DNA from: Hymenobacter sp. DG25B
GTDB lineage: Bacteria; Bacteroidota; Bacteroidia; Cytophagales; Hymenobacteraceae
DNA length: 64,000 bases
Direction of reading: 5' to 3'
NCBI RefSeq assembly: GCF_000801315.1
Contig: NZ_CP010055.1
Span: 62,001-126,000 of the forward strand
Positions 36,210-45,151 of this stretch are shown here, piece after piece. The position numbers and the translations under genes are program-made. The number at the start of each line of letters is the position of its first letter. Positions within the stretch are counted from its first letter, which is position 1. Below the pieces are notes generated by a model, which was not told where the DNA came from, made no database searches, and was given only the letters and a program-made list of their open reading frames with translations.

Positions 36210-37076
36210 ATGAATCAATCCGACACGCCGCGCCCGCTAACTGACGATGAGTTGAACCGTCTGCTGGCCCCGGTGCCGCTTGCGCAGCAGCAGCGGGATG
36301 CACTGGTGCGTATTACGCTACGCCCGGGGCTGCCGGCCGACTATGCCGGCCCGGTGGAGCTGGCCGACCTGCGGCTGATGCTCAGCCCCTGGCACTGGCT
36401 GGCACAGGAGCTGGCCACTACCCCGCAGACGGAAGCCCTGAACAAGCAGCTGAAAGTGATGCGAGCAGAGGGCAGCATACTGACCACGGTGGCTCAAGTC
36501 GCCGAATGGGTCGAGGCCCAGTTAAGTGCGGAGGATTTGAGTTGCTGGTCGATTCCCACACCGGAAGAATGGGGGCGCTGGGGTACCCTAAGCGACCTGG
36601 AAGAAGTCGGCACCGGGCATTTCATCTCACCGGAGCTGAAGCTGCAAACCGTGTTTTTTGGTGAAGAAGTAGACCTGGTGGTTCTTCAAGCCGGTTGGCA
36701 AACTACCGAGAGCAAACAGCAGGGCGTGCCCAGCATTTATGCCCGTCATCCTAATGTCGGCCGCGAAGGCAGCGGCAACCCGTCCTGGCTGACTTCGGCC
36801 GCACACCTGTGGCTACACGATGCTGCTTCAGGACAGGTTGCCGAACTGGTTCCGTGCTGGGAAACGGAAGACCATGCAACGTGGACCGGAAAAGAGGCTC
36901 GTTATGAGAACGGCACATTCTTAAAAAGCGACCCTGGCATCTCTCCCGAGTGGCTGACCGGCGGGCTCACATACGAAGCCGGCCGGCTCTTCCGTGCCGA
37001 TGCCAGCACACTGCTCACGGTACGACTGGCCCGCTCTGAATCTGCTAATGCCTCCGGCCGCCTACCCAATGAGTAA
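36210..37076 (+). CDS. Family B hypothetical protein, full length
   Basis: 288 aa. Its first 55 residues (LLAPVPLAQQQRDALVRI, LPADYAGPVEL) match the truncated frame at 8052-8255, which shows that family B is present in both unknown-gene clusters. The remainder has helical (QLKVMRAEGSILTTVAQVAEW) and Trp-containing beta parts (WSIPTPEEWGRWG, VLQAGWQTTES). No known motif. The last 8 bp overlap the start of the next gene, indicating translational coupling. Confidence 0.65.
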   Translation: MNQSDTPRPLTDDELNRLLAPVPLAQQQRDALVRITLRPGLPADYAGPVELADLRLMLSPWHWLAQELATTPQTEALNKQLKVMRAEGSILTTVAQVAEWVEAQLSAEDLSCWSIPTPEEWGRWGTLSDLEEVGTGHFISPELKLQTVFFGEEVDLVVLQAGWQTTESKQQGVPSIYARHPNVGREGSGNPSWLTSAAHLWLHDAASGQVAELVPCWETEDHATWTGKEARYENGTFLKSDPGISPEWLTGGLTYEAGRLFRADASTLLTVRLARSESANASGRLPNE

Positions 37077-37895
37077 TTTTACCAACCCCACGGCCGTGCC
37101 CACTTGGTACCAAAGCTATTTGTGGCTGCCCCGCCGCGAAGCATCAGAAAAATTGGAAGCCTTCCTGAATAGCTGGGCCGAACAGGGTTACCTGGTCGTT
37201 GGCGTGACAGAAGACGCGGCCCCGCACGGTGATGTGCAATTTTTGCAAACGCGACGGGCGACTAAGCCTTGGCCGGACGCTGCGCTCTACTGGCAACAGC
37301 AGGCCTCGCTGCACCAGCAGCTTTGCGGTATGGGCTTACAACACATGCCCCTGGGGCTGGGCCCGGGGCCGGGTGAGCCCTTTGCGTTGGCCTGGCTGCT
37401 GCCGGCCCCCGCAAAAGGGAAGCTGTTCGCTGCGGCAGGGTTTGAGCAAGCGGTGGAGTTGACCCGGGAGCAGCGAAATAATTGGCTGGACTGGATGGTC
37501 CGGCAACTCTGCACGAATCCTGGCCAGGCCTCACGGGTACTGCTTCAGCCCCCCGGTGCGCAACAGCCCGCCTGCTGGGGCTACGGTTCCTACCGGGGGA
37601 TGTGCCCATTGACGGCTCGCATACCGAGCGGCTGCGCACCCTGCTGGCCGCCTTGCCCCGCTATGCCTGCGATATCACCACCCCCGCGCTGGCTCCGACG
37701 CTGGCAGAAGCAGCCGCCTGGCCGTTCTTGCTAAACCAGCGGCCAAGTGGGCACCTGGAAGGGATGCGCCGGGAACAGGGCCACCGTGAGCTATTTCTAA
37801 ACAGTCGTCCTGAAGGGGAAGCATACTGGCTCAATACTAACCCGGATGGTTTAAACAAGCTGGTATTCACCCCGGAACCAAAAATAGTGGGCTGA
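37069..37895 (+). pseudogene. Hypothetical protein, frameshifted
   Basis: The ATG at 37069 overlaps the preceding stop by 8 bp. The frame reads well (LWLPRREASEKLEAFLNSW, ALAWLLPAPAKGKLFAAAGF) until about 37575, then switches to another frame (LRFLPGDVPIDGSHTERLRT...EAYWLNTNPDGLNKL). One extra G in the G4 run 37577-37580 restores PACWGLRFLPGDV and a protein of 275 aa. The family is unknown. Confidence 0.65.
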
Positions 37896-37953
37896 CCGGC
37901 CGCCGGTATTTTTTACTAAAGCCCATCATCAGCGCAATCCTTTTCCTGTAATC

Positions 37954-39135
37954 ATGCCGCAAGCCGTACAACATTTACCCCCGCTCCCGTTCCGTCAGGA
38001 TGCCAGCGGCGTGATTGGGAGTGCGAATAATACCTTGCGGGTTTTTGGTATTGAGGACTGCGAGCCGGACTGGACCGATGGCCGGTACCGGGTATACATT
38101 GCCTGGGGAGAAGCCGACTGCATACGCTACGGCCGGGGCAAACGCTATGATTTCTGCATTTCACGGCGGCATCACAACTACTTTCACGAGTACCGGGCCC
38201 GTTATAATGCGAGCTACTACTTTGTGTATGACGATGACTATAATCCGATGCACAAAGCCCATGTAGTGGTTGTGGGCGCCGGAGCCGACGGCAGCTTTGG
38301 CTTCACTAATGCCACCAATGCCTCCGACTATGACACTCGCCAGCTGGGCAACGGCCTCGACCGTTTCCTAGCCAGTAAGCCGGGACTGGAAAAGGCACGT
38401 CACCTGTTCCTGAGCCGGCCGCTTTCGCAAATGGATACGGAGGATGTGCGGGCAGCCCGGGCAGTAATAGCCGGCAACGCTTCATTTGCCAGCCTCACCC
38501 CCACACAGCAGCTGATGTTCGTACGGCTGGGTACTCCCCTCTCCGACCAGGAGTATGAACAGGCGCCCACGGAAATACGTGAGGCCTATATCTCGCGAGC
38601 GCACCTACTCACCGAACAGCAGGCAGCGCACAGTACGGAAGCGCAGCGGCGGCGGGCAGCGCAGTTGTTCCGGCTGTTTAACGAAGGCGAGCGGCTGCAC
38701 ACGGCCGCCTGGCTGAACGACTATCCACTGCCCGACCCCGCTATTGTGGCCGCGCATCATGTACCCCGGTGGCCTTCGGCAGAACCTGCCCCGGCCCGCT
38801 TCGGACTGGCCTCGGTCCGGTTACCGCTGGCTCCGGAAGGAGAAATCAGCCTTGACTCCTTCACCGCCGGCCCTCATGCTATGCTTCGGCTGGCCCGACT
38901 GCAACAGGCTGTACTGGCAGGGATGCCTCCCCGACTTTTCCCGGTGCAGGAGCTAGAAATCAATCCCCAGGGCGCAGCCAATGGCCCCGTAATCATTGCC
39001 CGGAAGGCAGCCTGCTATGTGGTGCTATCCGGCAACGACCACCTTCGCTTGGCCCAAATGTCTGGCGAAGTTGACCTGGTGGTACGGCTGGCAACGAGGA
39101 GCCAGTTGGCTCACGCGTACGTTGCGGCCTCATAA
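37954..39135 (+). CDS. Hypothetical protein in the second cluster
   Basis: 393 aa. The N-terminal 110 residues are Tyr/Arg-rich and beta-like (YRVYIAWGEADCIRYGRGKRYDF, YNASYYFVYDDDYNPMHKAHVVVVGAG), the middle is helical and the end is again beta-rich. Neither enzyme motif nor signal peptide is recognised. Fifty-eight bp after the previous gene and 48 bp before the HAD gene, so part of one operon. Confidence 0.6.
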   Translation: MPQAVQHLPPLPFRQDASGVIGSANNTLRVFGIEDCEPDWTDGRYRVYIAWGEADCIRYGRGKRYDFCISRRHHNYFHEYRARYNASYYFVYDDDYNPMHKAHVVVVGAGADGSFGFTNATNASDYDTRQLGNGLDRFLASKPGLEKARHLFLSRPLSQMDTEDVRAARAVIAGNASFASLTPTQQLMFVRLGTPLSDQEYEQAPTEIREAYISRAHLLTEQQAAHSTEAQRRRAAQLFRLFNEGERLHTAAWLNDYPLPDPAIVAAHHVPRWPSAEPAPARFGLASVRLPLAPEGEISLDSFTAGPHAMLRLARLQQAVLAGMPPRLFPVQELEINPQGAANGPVIIARKAACYVVLSGNDHLRLAQMSGEVDLVVRLATRSQLAHAYVAAS

Positions 39136-39183
39136 CTGACGGCATCGACTGGCACTGATACTATCAATAACACATTTCGCGCA

Positions 39184-39708
39184 GTGTCGAAAGTTATATT
39201 CCTTGATATTGATGGCGTGCTTCTGCCCACCACCTACGCCCGGTTTCTGGAGCAGGCGGAGCACTTAAGCCGGGGCACAGCCGTGGGGCAAGATGACTTC
39301 ATGGAGCATTTTGCGCCATACTGCGTAGCCAATGTGCAGAAGCTGGCGCGCGTTACCGGAGCCCGTATCGTGTTCACTAGCGTGCGCAAAGCCGACCGGC
39401 CCGACGGGCCCACGTGGCTGCAGGCCATGTGGGCCTCCCGGTATAGCAGCCCCCCCGTGCTGGGAGCCACGCCTACCCTGGACAACCAACAGTACCGGCG
39501 CGGCGATGAAATCAGGCACTGGCTGTCCGCACATCACTGCGAGCAATATGTCATACTGGACGACATGGGACCGGCGCACTTCCATACCGAGCAGCTGTCT
39601 TTCTTGATTCAGTGCGATGAAAAATGGGGGTTTACCACGGTAGAGCTAGCGCGGGCCCTGATTACGCTACGCTGCCTTGACCGGCCGACTACTGCAACCT
39701 CTTACTAG
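39184..39708 (+). CDS. HAD-domain protein of the RNA-repair (SAK) type
   Basis: 174 aa with GTG start. Motif I is FLDIDGVLLP (both aspartates present), motif II is IVFTSVRK with the phosphate-binding Thr/Ser, and motif IV is YVILDDMG; the closing WGFTTVELARALITLRCL helix is typical. This layout is that of the HAD domain found in 'Swiss army knife' RNA-repair proteins, which are thought to remove phosphates from RNA ends. Here it is a stand-alone protein ending an operon of unknowns behind a sigma-54-type element. The activator at 8.3 kb belongs to the RtcR group that controls RNA repair, so the functional match is notable. Confidence 0.75.
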   Translation: MSKVIFLDIDGVLLPTTYARFLEQAEHLSRGTAVGQDDFMEHFAPYCVANVQKLARVTGARIVFTSVRKADRPDGPTWLQAMWASRYSSPPVLGATPTLDNQQYRRGDEIRHWLSAHHCEQYVILDDMGPAHFHTEQLSFLIQCDEKWGFTTVELARALITLRCLDRPTTATSY

Positions 39709-39765
39709 ATTTAGCCTGGGAGCTACTGTCCGCGCCTCTTTTCTGCTAATTATCCTAAAGAGCAT

Positions 39766-42700
39766 ATGCTCAACCCCATCCCTATGCTCGACGGAACCTC
39801 GCCTCAGCCCTCTTTTACCACCGAATTTGCCCGTCTCAACGCCCGCCAGCGGGAGGCCGTGACGCATCCCGACGGACCCGTGCTGGTGGTAGCCGGCCCC
39901 GGTACTGGTAAAACACAGCTGCTGGCCGCCCGGGTAGCCTGGCTGTTACAGCAGCCCGATGCCCGGCCCCAGGAAATTCTGTGCCTGACCTACACCGAGG
40001 CGGCGGCTCGTAATATGCGGGAACGACTCCTGCGCTTCATTGGGCCGGCGGCGCACCGGGTGGCCATCCACACGTTTCATAGCTTCGGGCAACTCATCAT
40101 TGGCGAAAATGCCGACCGCTTGGGCTATCACGAGCTGACGGTAGCCTCGGAACTGGAAATCGAACTACTCTTCCGGGAGCTGCTCGATGGCCTACCACAG
40201 GGGCACCTGTTACGCCGCGACACGGGCAGCGACCCGTATTACGAGATAAAACGGCTCAAGCCGTTGCTGGAAGCCATGAACCGGGAGGGCTGGAGCGAAG
40301 CCCTGCTGGCCCAAAAGCTGGAAGAGTACCGCCTGAGTCTGCCGCTCGATGACGAGTATATCTACAAGGTAGCGGTGAAATCGAAGGGGGCCAATGCCAG
40401 TGATGTCAACCAAGCCAAGCTGGCCAAGGAAGAGGAGCGCATCGAGCTTACCAGGGCCGCAATTGAGCTGTTTGAGCCCTACCGCCGGGCGCTGCTGGCA
40501 CGGCAACGCTACACTTACGACGATATGCTGGGCTGGGCCACCAAGCTGCTGAAAGACGATGAAGGCCTGCTCCAAAGCTACCAGGAACGGTTCCAGCACT
40601 TCCTGGTGGACGAGTACCAGGATACCAACGGGGCCCAGAGCCAGCTGCTGCACCTGCTGGCCGGGTATTGGGACTGCCCGAGCGTACTGGCGGTGGGCGA
40701 CGATGACCAGAGCATCTACCGCTTCCAGGGAGCAAGCGTGGCCAACGTGCTCGACTTCACCCGGCGCTACCCCAGCGCCCGAATAGTCGTGCTGGAGGAG
40801 AACTACCGCTCGTCGGAGGCCGTGCTGACGGCGGCTGGGGCGCTGATAGCGCACAACGAGGAGCGCCTGACCCGGCAGCTGCCGGATATCGTTAAGCAGC
40901 TCGTTGCCCGGCACCCGCGCTTTGCGGCATCGGCGGTCGCCGCCCCGGTGCTGCGCAGCTACGAGAGCCCGCTGCACGAAGCCGCCCACGTAGCAGCCGA
41001 AATCGTCGCGCTCCACCAATCGGGCTGGCCCGCCGGCGGCGGCGCGGTGCTGGTGCATAACCACGACCAGCACGAGCTGCTGGCCCGCTTGCTGACGGCC
41101 GCCGGCGTGCCTTACCACCGCAGCCGCAAGGTGAATGTGCTGACCACTGAGCCGCTGGCCGCCAGCTTGCACCGGGTGCTGACCTACGTGGGCGCGGCGC
41201 TGCAGCCCGACCCGGGAGTGGCCGAGGCAGCCCTTTTCAACGTGCTGCACCTTGAGGCGCTGGCCGTGCCCCCGGTGGAGCTGGTGCGCCTGGCCGCTGG
41301 CTACCGCGCCCGGCACGGCCACGCCCACCGGGACGGCGTTGCCACGGCCCTGCCCTGGCGTGACTGGGCCGCGCAGGCAACTACCGACGATGCCTTGGCG
41401 CAGGCGCTGGGCTTGTCGGCCGAGGGCCGCGCCGCGTTACGGCAGGCCCTGGCCCGGCTCGACGGCTGGGTGCAAGCGGCTGCCAGCCAGCCCCTGCCGG
41501 CCCTGCTCGAATTGGTCTGCCTAGAAACGCTACTGCCCGCGCACCTGGTGGCCCACCCCCACCCGCGCACCTACTGGCCGTAGCTGCTGCGCTGCTACAG
41601 TTTGGACGCGACGAATGCCGACGGAGCGCGCACCTGCAGGTGGCGGACTTTATGGCCACTTGGAGCCGCCTGGCGGGCACCAAAGAGGGGCTGCCTGTGG
41701 AGCAGGCCTCCGGCTCCGACGCGGCCCGCCTGCAGCTGCTCACCGCCCATGCAGCCAAAGGACTGGAATTTGAGCGGGTTTGGGTGTTGGGCTGCCAGAA
41801 AAGCAAGTGGGCCAAGGCCCACCGCAACGACGGTTACAAGCTGCCCCCCTTGTTGCAGGATGCCCCCGGCGAAGCAGCCGCGGAGGAGGAAAGCCGGCGG
41901 TTGTTTTTCGTGGCCATGACCCGGGCCCAGGAACACCTCACGCTGAGCTACGCCCGCACGGATGACAAAGGCAAGGACAGCAGCGAATGCCTGTTCGTCA
42001 GCGAGCTGCGAGTGGCCATCGGGCTGTCCGAAATTGCCTGCGAGGTGCCAGCGGCCGTGCTGGAAGCGGCCCGGCGGCAACAGCTGGCCCCGCCCCCGCC
42101 GGCCGCCCCCCTGCCCGACCCGGCCGTGCTCAGCGCCTTGCTGGCTAATTTCACGCTTAGCGCCACCGTGCTCAATGCCTACCTCAGATGCCCCATCGGC
42201 TGCTATTATGAGCAGCTCTTGAAAGTGCCCGGTCCCCGGGGGGAAGCACTGCTATTTGGCTCGGCGGTGCACGGGGCCCTCGAAGACCATTTTCGACTAG
42301 GCCAGCGCCAGCCGGAACAGCCGCTTGGTGATGCGGAGGCGCTGGCTGCCAGCTTCGCGGCGCGCTTTATCCGGCACCGGCACGAACTGCCGACAGCCGA
42401 CTTTGACCGGCGGCAATACGCGGGTAAAACGCTGCTTCGGGCCTACCATGCCCGATGGCACGCTACCTGGCAACCCACCGCTGTAGTAGAGCATACCGTG
42501 AGCCGGGCCGTGGTGCCGGGCGGCGTGGCGCTCAAGGGCAAGCTCGACCGCCTCGACCCGCGCCCGGACGGGGCCGGGCACGACGTGGTGGACTACAAAA
42601 CCGGCAACCCCGGCAATCAGTCCGCCAAGGATAACTTACTGGCTGCCATTCCCAACCCCACCGCCTCGCTGGCTGACTGGCACCAGGACCCGAAGCAACG

Positions 42701-43028
42701 TGGGGGCGACTACTGGCGGCAGGGCGTGTTCTACCACCTGCTGCTGACTCACGATACTGAAGCCCGTTTCCGGCCGGCCTCGGTTAGCTTCTGTTACATC
42801 AAACCGATTGAAAAAGCAGGCGAGGCGCCGGAGTATGCACGCAAGCGCATTGTGGTGACTCCCGAAGCCGAGGCTACTGTACTGGCCCAGATTCAGGCCG
42901 TCGACGCCGCCATCCGCAACCATGAGTTTGCCCACGGCTGCGGTGAGTGCAGTTGGTGCCAGCTTCGCCGCAACCCCGCCCCTGCCCTTGAGCCATTAAC
43001 AGCAGATAGGCAGCAGCTCAATGCGTAA
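39766..43028 (+). pseudogene. UvrD-type helicase fused to Fe-S PD-(D/E)XK nuclease, frameshifted
   Basis: Superfamily 1 helicase: Walker A AGPGTGKTQLLA (about 44), LVDEYQDTNGAQ as motif II (about 282), GDDDQSIYRFQGA as motif III (about 310) and LEENYRSSEAVL (about 344). The second half contains LTAHAAKGLEFERVW and RLFFVAMTRAQEHL, which are helicase motifs V and VI. The C-terminus is a RecB-type nuclease with the VDYKTG motif and cysteines placed as in AddB/Cas4 Fe-S clusters (CPIGC before it and CGECSWC after it). The frame breaks in the C5 run 41556-41560; one more C restores HPPPAHLLAVAAALLQFGRDE and a protein of about 1087 aa. The likely role is processing of DNA ends or invading DNA. Confidence 0.85.
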
Positions 43029-43613
43029 CTCCCGCTTCAGTTGTCGCACCCAAAGCCACGTCCCATCCTTTTTACAAGTAGTCAAGGTGCATGAGTTTAC
43101 CCTTCAATTTACTCGAGGAGTTTTAGCGCAAGCACTTAAGCAGCAAGGATTTTCTACAACTGCCGCAAGTTGAATTGTAGGCGTAAACGGCGGAGTACTA
43201 TTTAGTCAGCCAAGCACAGAGTGGATACCTGGTGTTCAGTTTGGCAGCAGACGAAGTCCTGCATGGAGATGTGCAGTTTCGGCAGCGACGCGGACCCGCT
43301 CAGGCTCCCATGTCGTCGAAGGACTTCTGGCTGAGAAACCTTCGGTTTCATAACTGGCTCTGCGAGCAAGACCAAGTGCATTTGCCCATCCGACTGGGGG
43401 CGTCGGCATACCTCGACACCAAGCCACCAGACGGCTACTTATTTAACTTTTGTACCAAACTTTTAACCAAGACCACTAGTGGTCAATTAACTTTCTCACT
43501 TCAACGGGTCGAACTTGCGCCGAATGATGCTCACCCTGTTTCTAGCTTGCAACCTGGCGGCTGTCCCGCCCGCGAAGGTGTACGTCTGTTAGGGGTCGGC
43601 TTCACGAACTTGC
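43029..43613. other. Non-coding stretch with gene debris
   Basis: About 585 bp between convergent genes. Open frames here have poor codon use and no recognisable protein. The only meaningful item is the 23-codon fragment at 43524-43592. The region looks like the join between two acquired segments. Confidence 0.4.
43524..43592 (+). pseudogene. 5' fragment of a small cysteine-rich exported protein
   Basis: Twenty-two codons reading MMLTLFLACNLAAVPPAKVYVC then TAG. Bacteroidota contain a widespread small protein family that begins with a signal or lipoprotein segment followed by KVYVC and a Cys/His pattern; this matches its first third, then stops. Short, so uncertain. Confidence 0.3.
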
Positions 43614-44171
43614 TTATTCGCCGCAAAGGTCCCACTCTACTAGCAGGAAGTTCTCGGGTTGCAAGCCTATTTGTAAGCCTGCTTCCAACCAACGCGGCTG
43701 GGTAGCTCGGATTCGGTCTTTTTTGAGGCGTTTGAGTTCGGCAAACACAATGGCTTCGCCTTTCCAGCCGACGACATCCCAACACCCGGCGTAGCTGTTA
43801 CCATTGGCCTGCGCAATCTTTTGCAGCAGGTCCTGAATCTTGGGGTCCGTGATTGGCTCGTGCTGCTGGCCGGCCAGCCCGGCATCCGCCCAAGCAGTAA
43901 AGTGGTTGGGAGTCATGGTCCCGGCCCCGTAGGTTTCTACCCACCGGGCCTGCCAGCCGGATAGCCTGATCAGCTCGTACACGCAGAGCTCGGCAAAAAC
44001 CGGTCGACCACCGAAGTCAATCAGCGGTTTATTGCCGAAGGTGCTGCAGATGGGGGCACCAGCCCACCGGCGTAGCTGCAATTCAACTTTAGGAACAGTC
44101 AGCACTTGGCCACTGCTTGCCAAACTCTCTGTAGTAGTGGGCCTCAGCAGACTCGGATAGGCGAAACTCAT
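43614..44171 (-). CDS. VRR-NUC-like nuclease
   Basis: 185 aa. The C-terminal half contains GCWDVVGWKGEAIVFAELKRLKKD, RATQPRWLEAGLQIGL and NFLLVEWD, which follow the PD-(D/E)XK layout of VRR-NUC proteins (Asp, then E-x-K, then the Q-x-x-W helix). The N-terminal half includes a PNHFTAW segment. Stand-alone VRR-NUC proteins are often phage or mobile-element nucleases. The gene ends 22 bp from the debris region and is followed upstream by a secreted protein gene on the same strand. Confidence 0.7.
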   Translation of the reverse strand: MSFAYPSLLRPTTTESLASSGQVLTVPKVELQLRRWAGAPICSTFGNKPLIDFGGRPVFAELCVYELIRLSGWQARWVETYGAGTMTPNHFTAWADAGLAGQQHEPITDPKIQDLLQKIAQANGNSYAGCWDVVGWKGEAIVFAELKRLKKDRIRATQPRWLEAGLQIGLQPENFLLVEWDLCGE

Positions 44172-44201
44172 AATGCGGGGTAACCAGTTCTTGGATGATG
44201 G

Positions 44202-44711
44202 TTACTCGAAGGCCGATTGCTGATATGCCGTCAGAGTGTAGCCGCCATTGTAATAAGCAGACAGAGTAAACATGACATCCCCTTTGGTGTACGAGCGGAT
44301 ATTAGAGCTTCCGTTCTCACTTTCTCTATCCTCCCATTTCTTATAACCAGCATTCAGCAAGGCCGTGGCCAACGCTTTAACCTCACCGTCCTTGGGGCGT
44401 TTGGTCCCGAATTGAAAGACAACGCAAGCGCCGGACTTGCTAAAAACATCCATAATGGCATAATTGCTCGGGTGCATATACCCTTTTCCCAAAAGCTTCT
44501 TACTTGTTAGTTGAGAGAGATTTTCAGCGAATTCCTGGGCAATGCTTTCTGTTCCCTCACTTGGTTTGATGCCTTTCGCAGTAAGGACCGATTCTATCGA
44601 TCTTTGACTCTTTGCCAGGAGGCTTTTGGCTTCCGAAATAGTCAGAAGGCTTTGTGTGAAAGCATCAGTAAAAGTGAACAGAATTAGCAAAAGGACTAGT
44701 GAGTAGCGCAT
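44202..44711 (-). CDS. Secreted hypothetical protein
   Basis: 169 aa. The N-terminus MRYSLVLLLILFTFTDAFTQS is a signal peptide; the TTG one codon upstream was not chosen. The mature part has a Ser-rich helix and a beta-rich C-terminus (DVMFTLSAYYNGGYTLTAYQ). Lower GC than the neighbours. Unknown function. Confidence 0.6.
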   Translation of the reverse strand: MRYSLVLLLILFTFTDAFTQSLLTISEAKSLLAKSQRSIESVLTAKGIKPSEGTESIAQEFAENLSQLTSKKLLGKGYMHPSNYAIMDVFSKSGACVVFQFGTKRPKDGEVKALATALLNAGYKKWEDRESENGSSNIRSYTKGDVMFTLSAYYNGGYTLTAYQQSAFE

Positions 44712-44774
44712 CAAGCAAATGTAACCGAAGCATGTAAACTAATGGCTGTTCGCAGCCTTTTGCATCCGTTCAGC

Positions 44775-45065
44775 TCATTCTATCATACCGCTTATTCGAA
44801 TCTGGTAGCGGTGTAGCTCAGATGTGTAAAAGCTCCATTCCTTCTTGTTGAGGCGATTTCTTTTGAGCCTACCCCCTCGTCGCACTTTGCAAACGCCTGC
44901 CGGTGTCATCCCTAAACGAGTAGCGGCCTGCCACACATTCAGGATTTCATCCGCGGGTGGCGCGGGCTTGTCCTTGGACCGCTGTTGCTCAGTCTCTTCC
45001 AGACGCGCCAGTTGTTCCAGGACCTTTTTCCATTCTGATGGAGGAATCAACAAGAAAGCTTGCAT
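44775..45065 (-). CDS. Small helix-turn-helix protein
   Basis: 96 aa. The central segment NVWQAATRLGMTPAGVCKVRRGGRLKRNRL looks like a MerR/excisionase-type HTH in which a helix-turn-helix is followed by an Arg-rich strand. Short N-terminal helix with Glu/Lys pairs. It could be the regulator of the neighbouring restriction-like gene upstream. Confidence 0.6.
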   Translation of the reverse strand: MQAFLLIPPSEWKKVLEQLARLEETEQQRSKDKPAPPADEILNVWQAATRLGMTPAGVCKVRRGGRLKRNRLNKKEWSFYTSELHRYQIRISGMIE

Positions 45066-45151
45066 GACAGGACTAAACGGAGGTTGAAAACTATGCTAGT
45101 AAAGCCCTGTGTTCAGCACCCGCCACGGGGTGTGGGCAAGATTTCGATGTT

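Noticed and set aside
43232..43705. 157-aa plus-strand frame
   Set aside because: Overlaps the VRR-NUC-like gene on the other strand, has poor composition and no ribosome site; the opposite frame is convincing.
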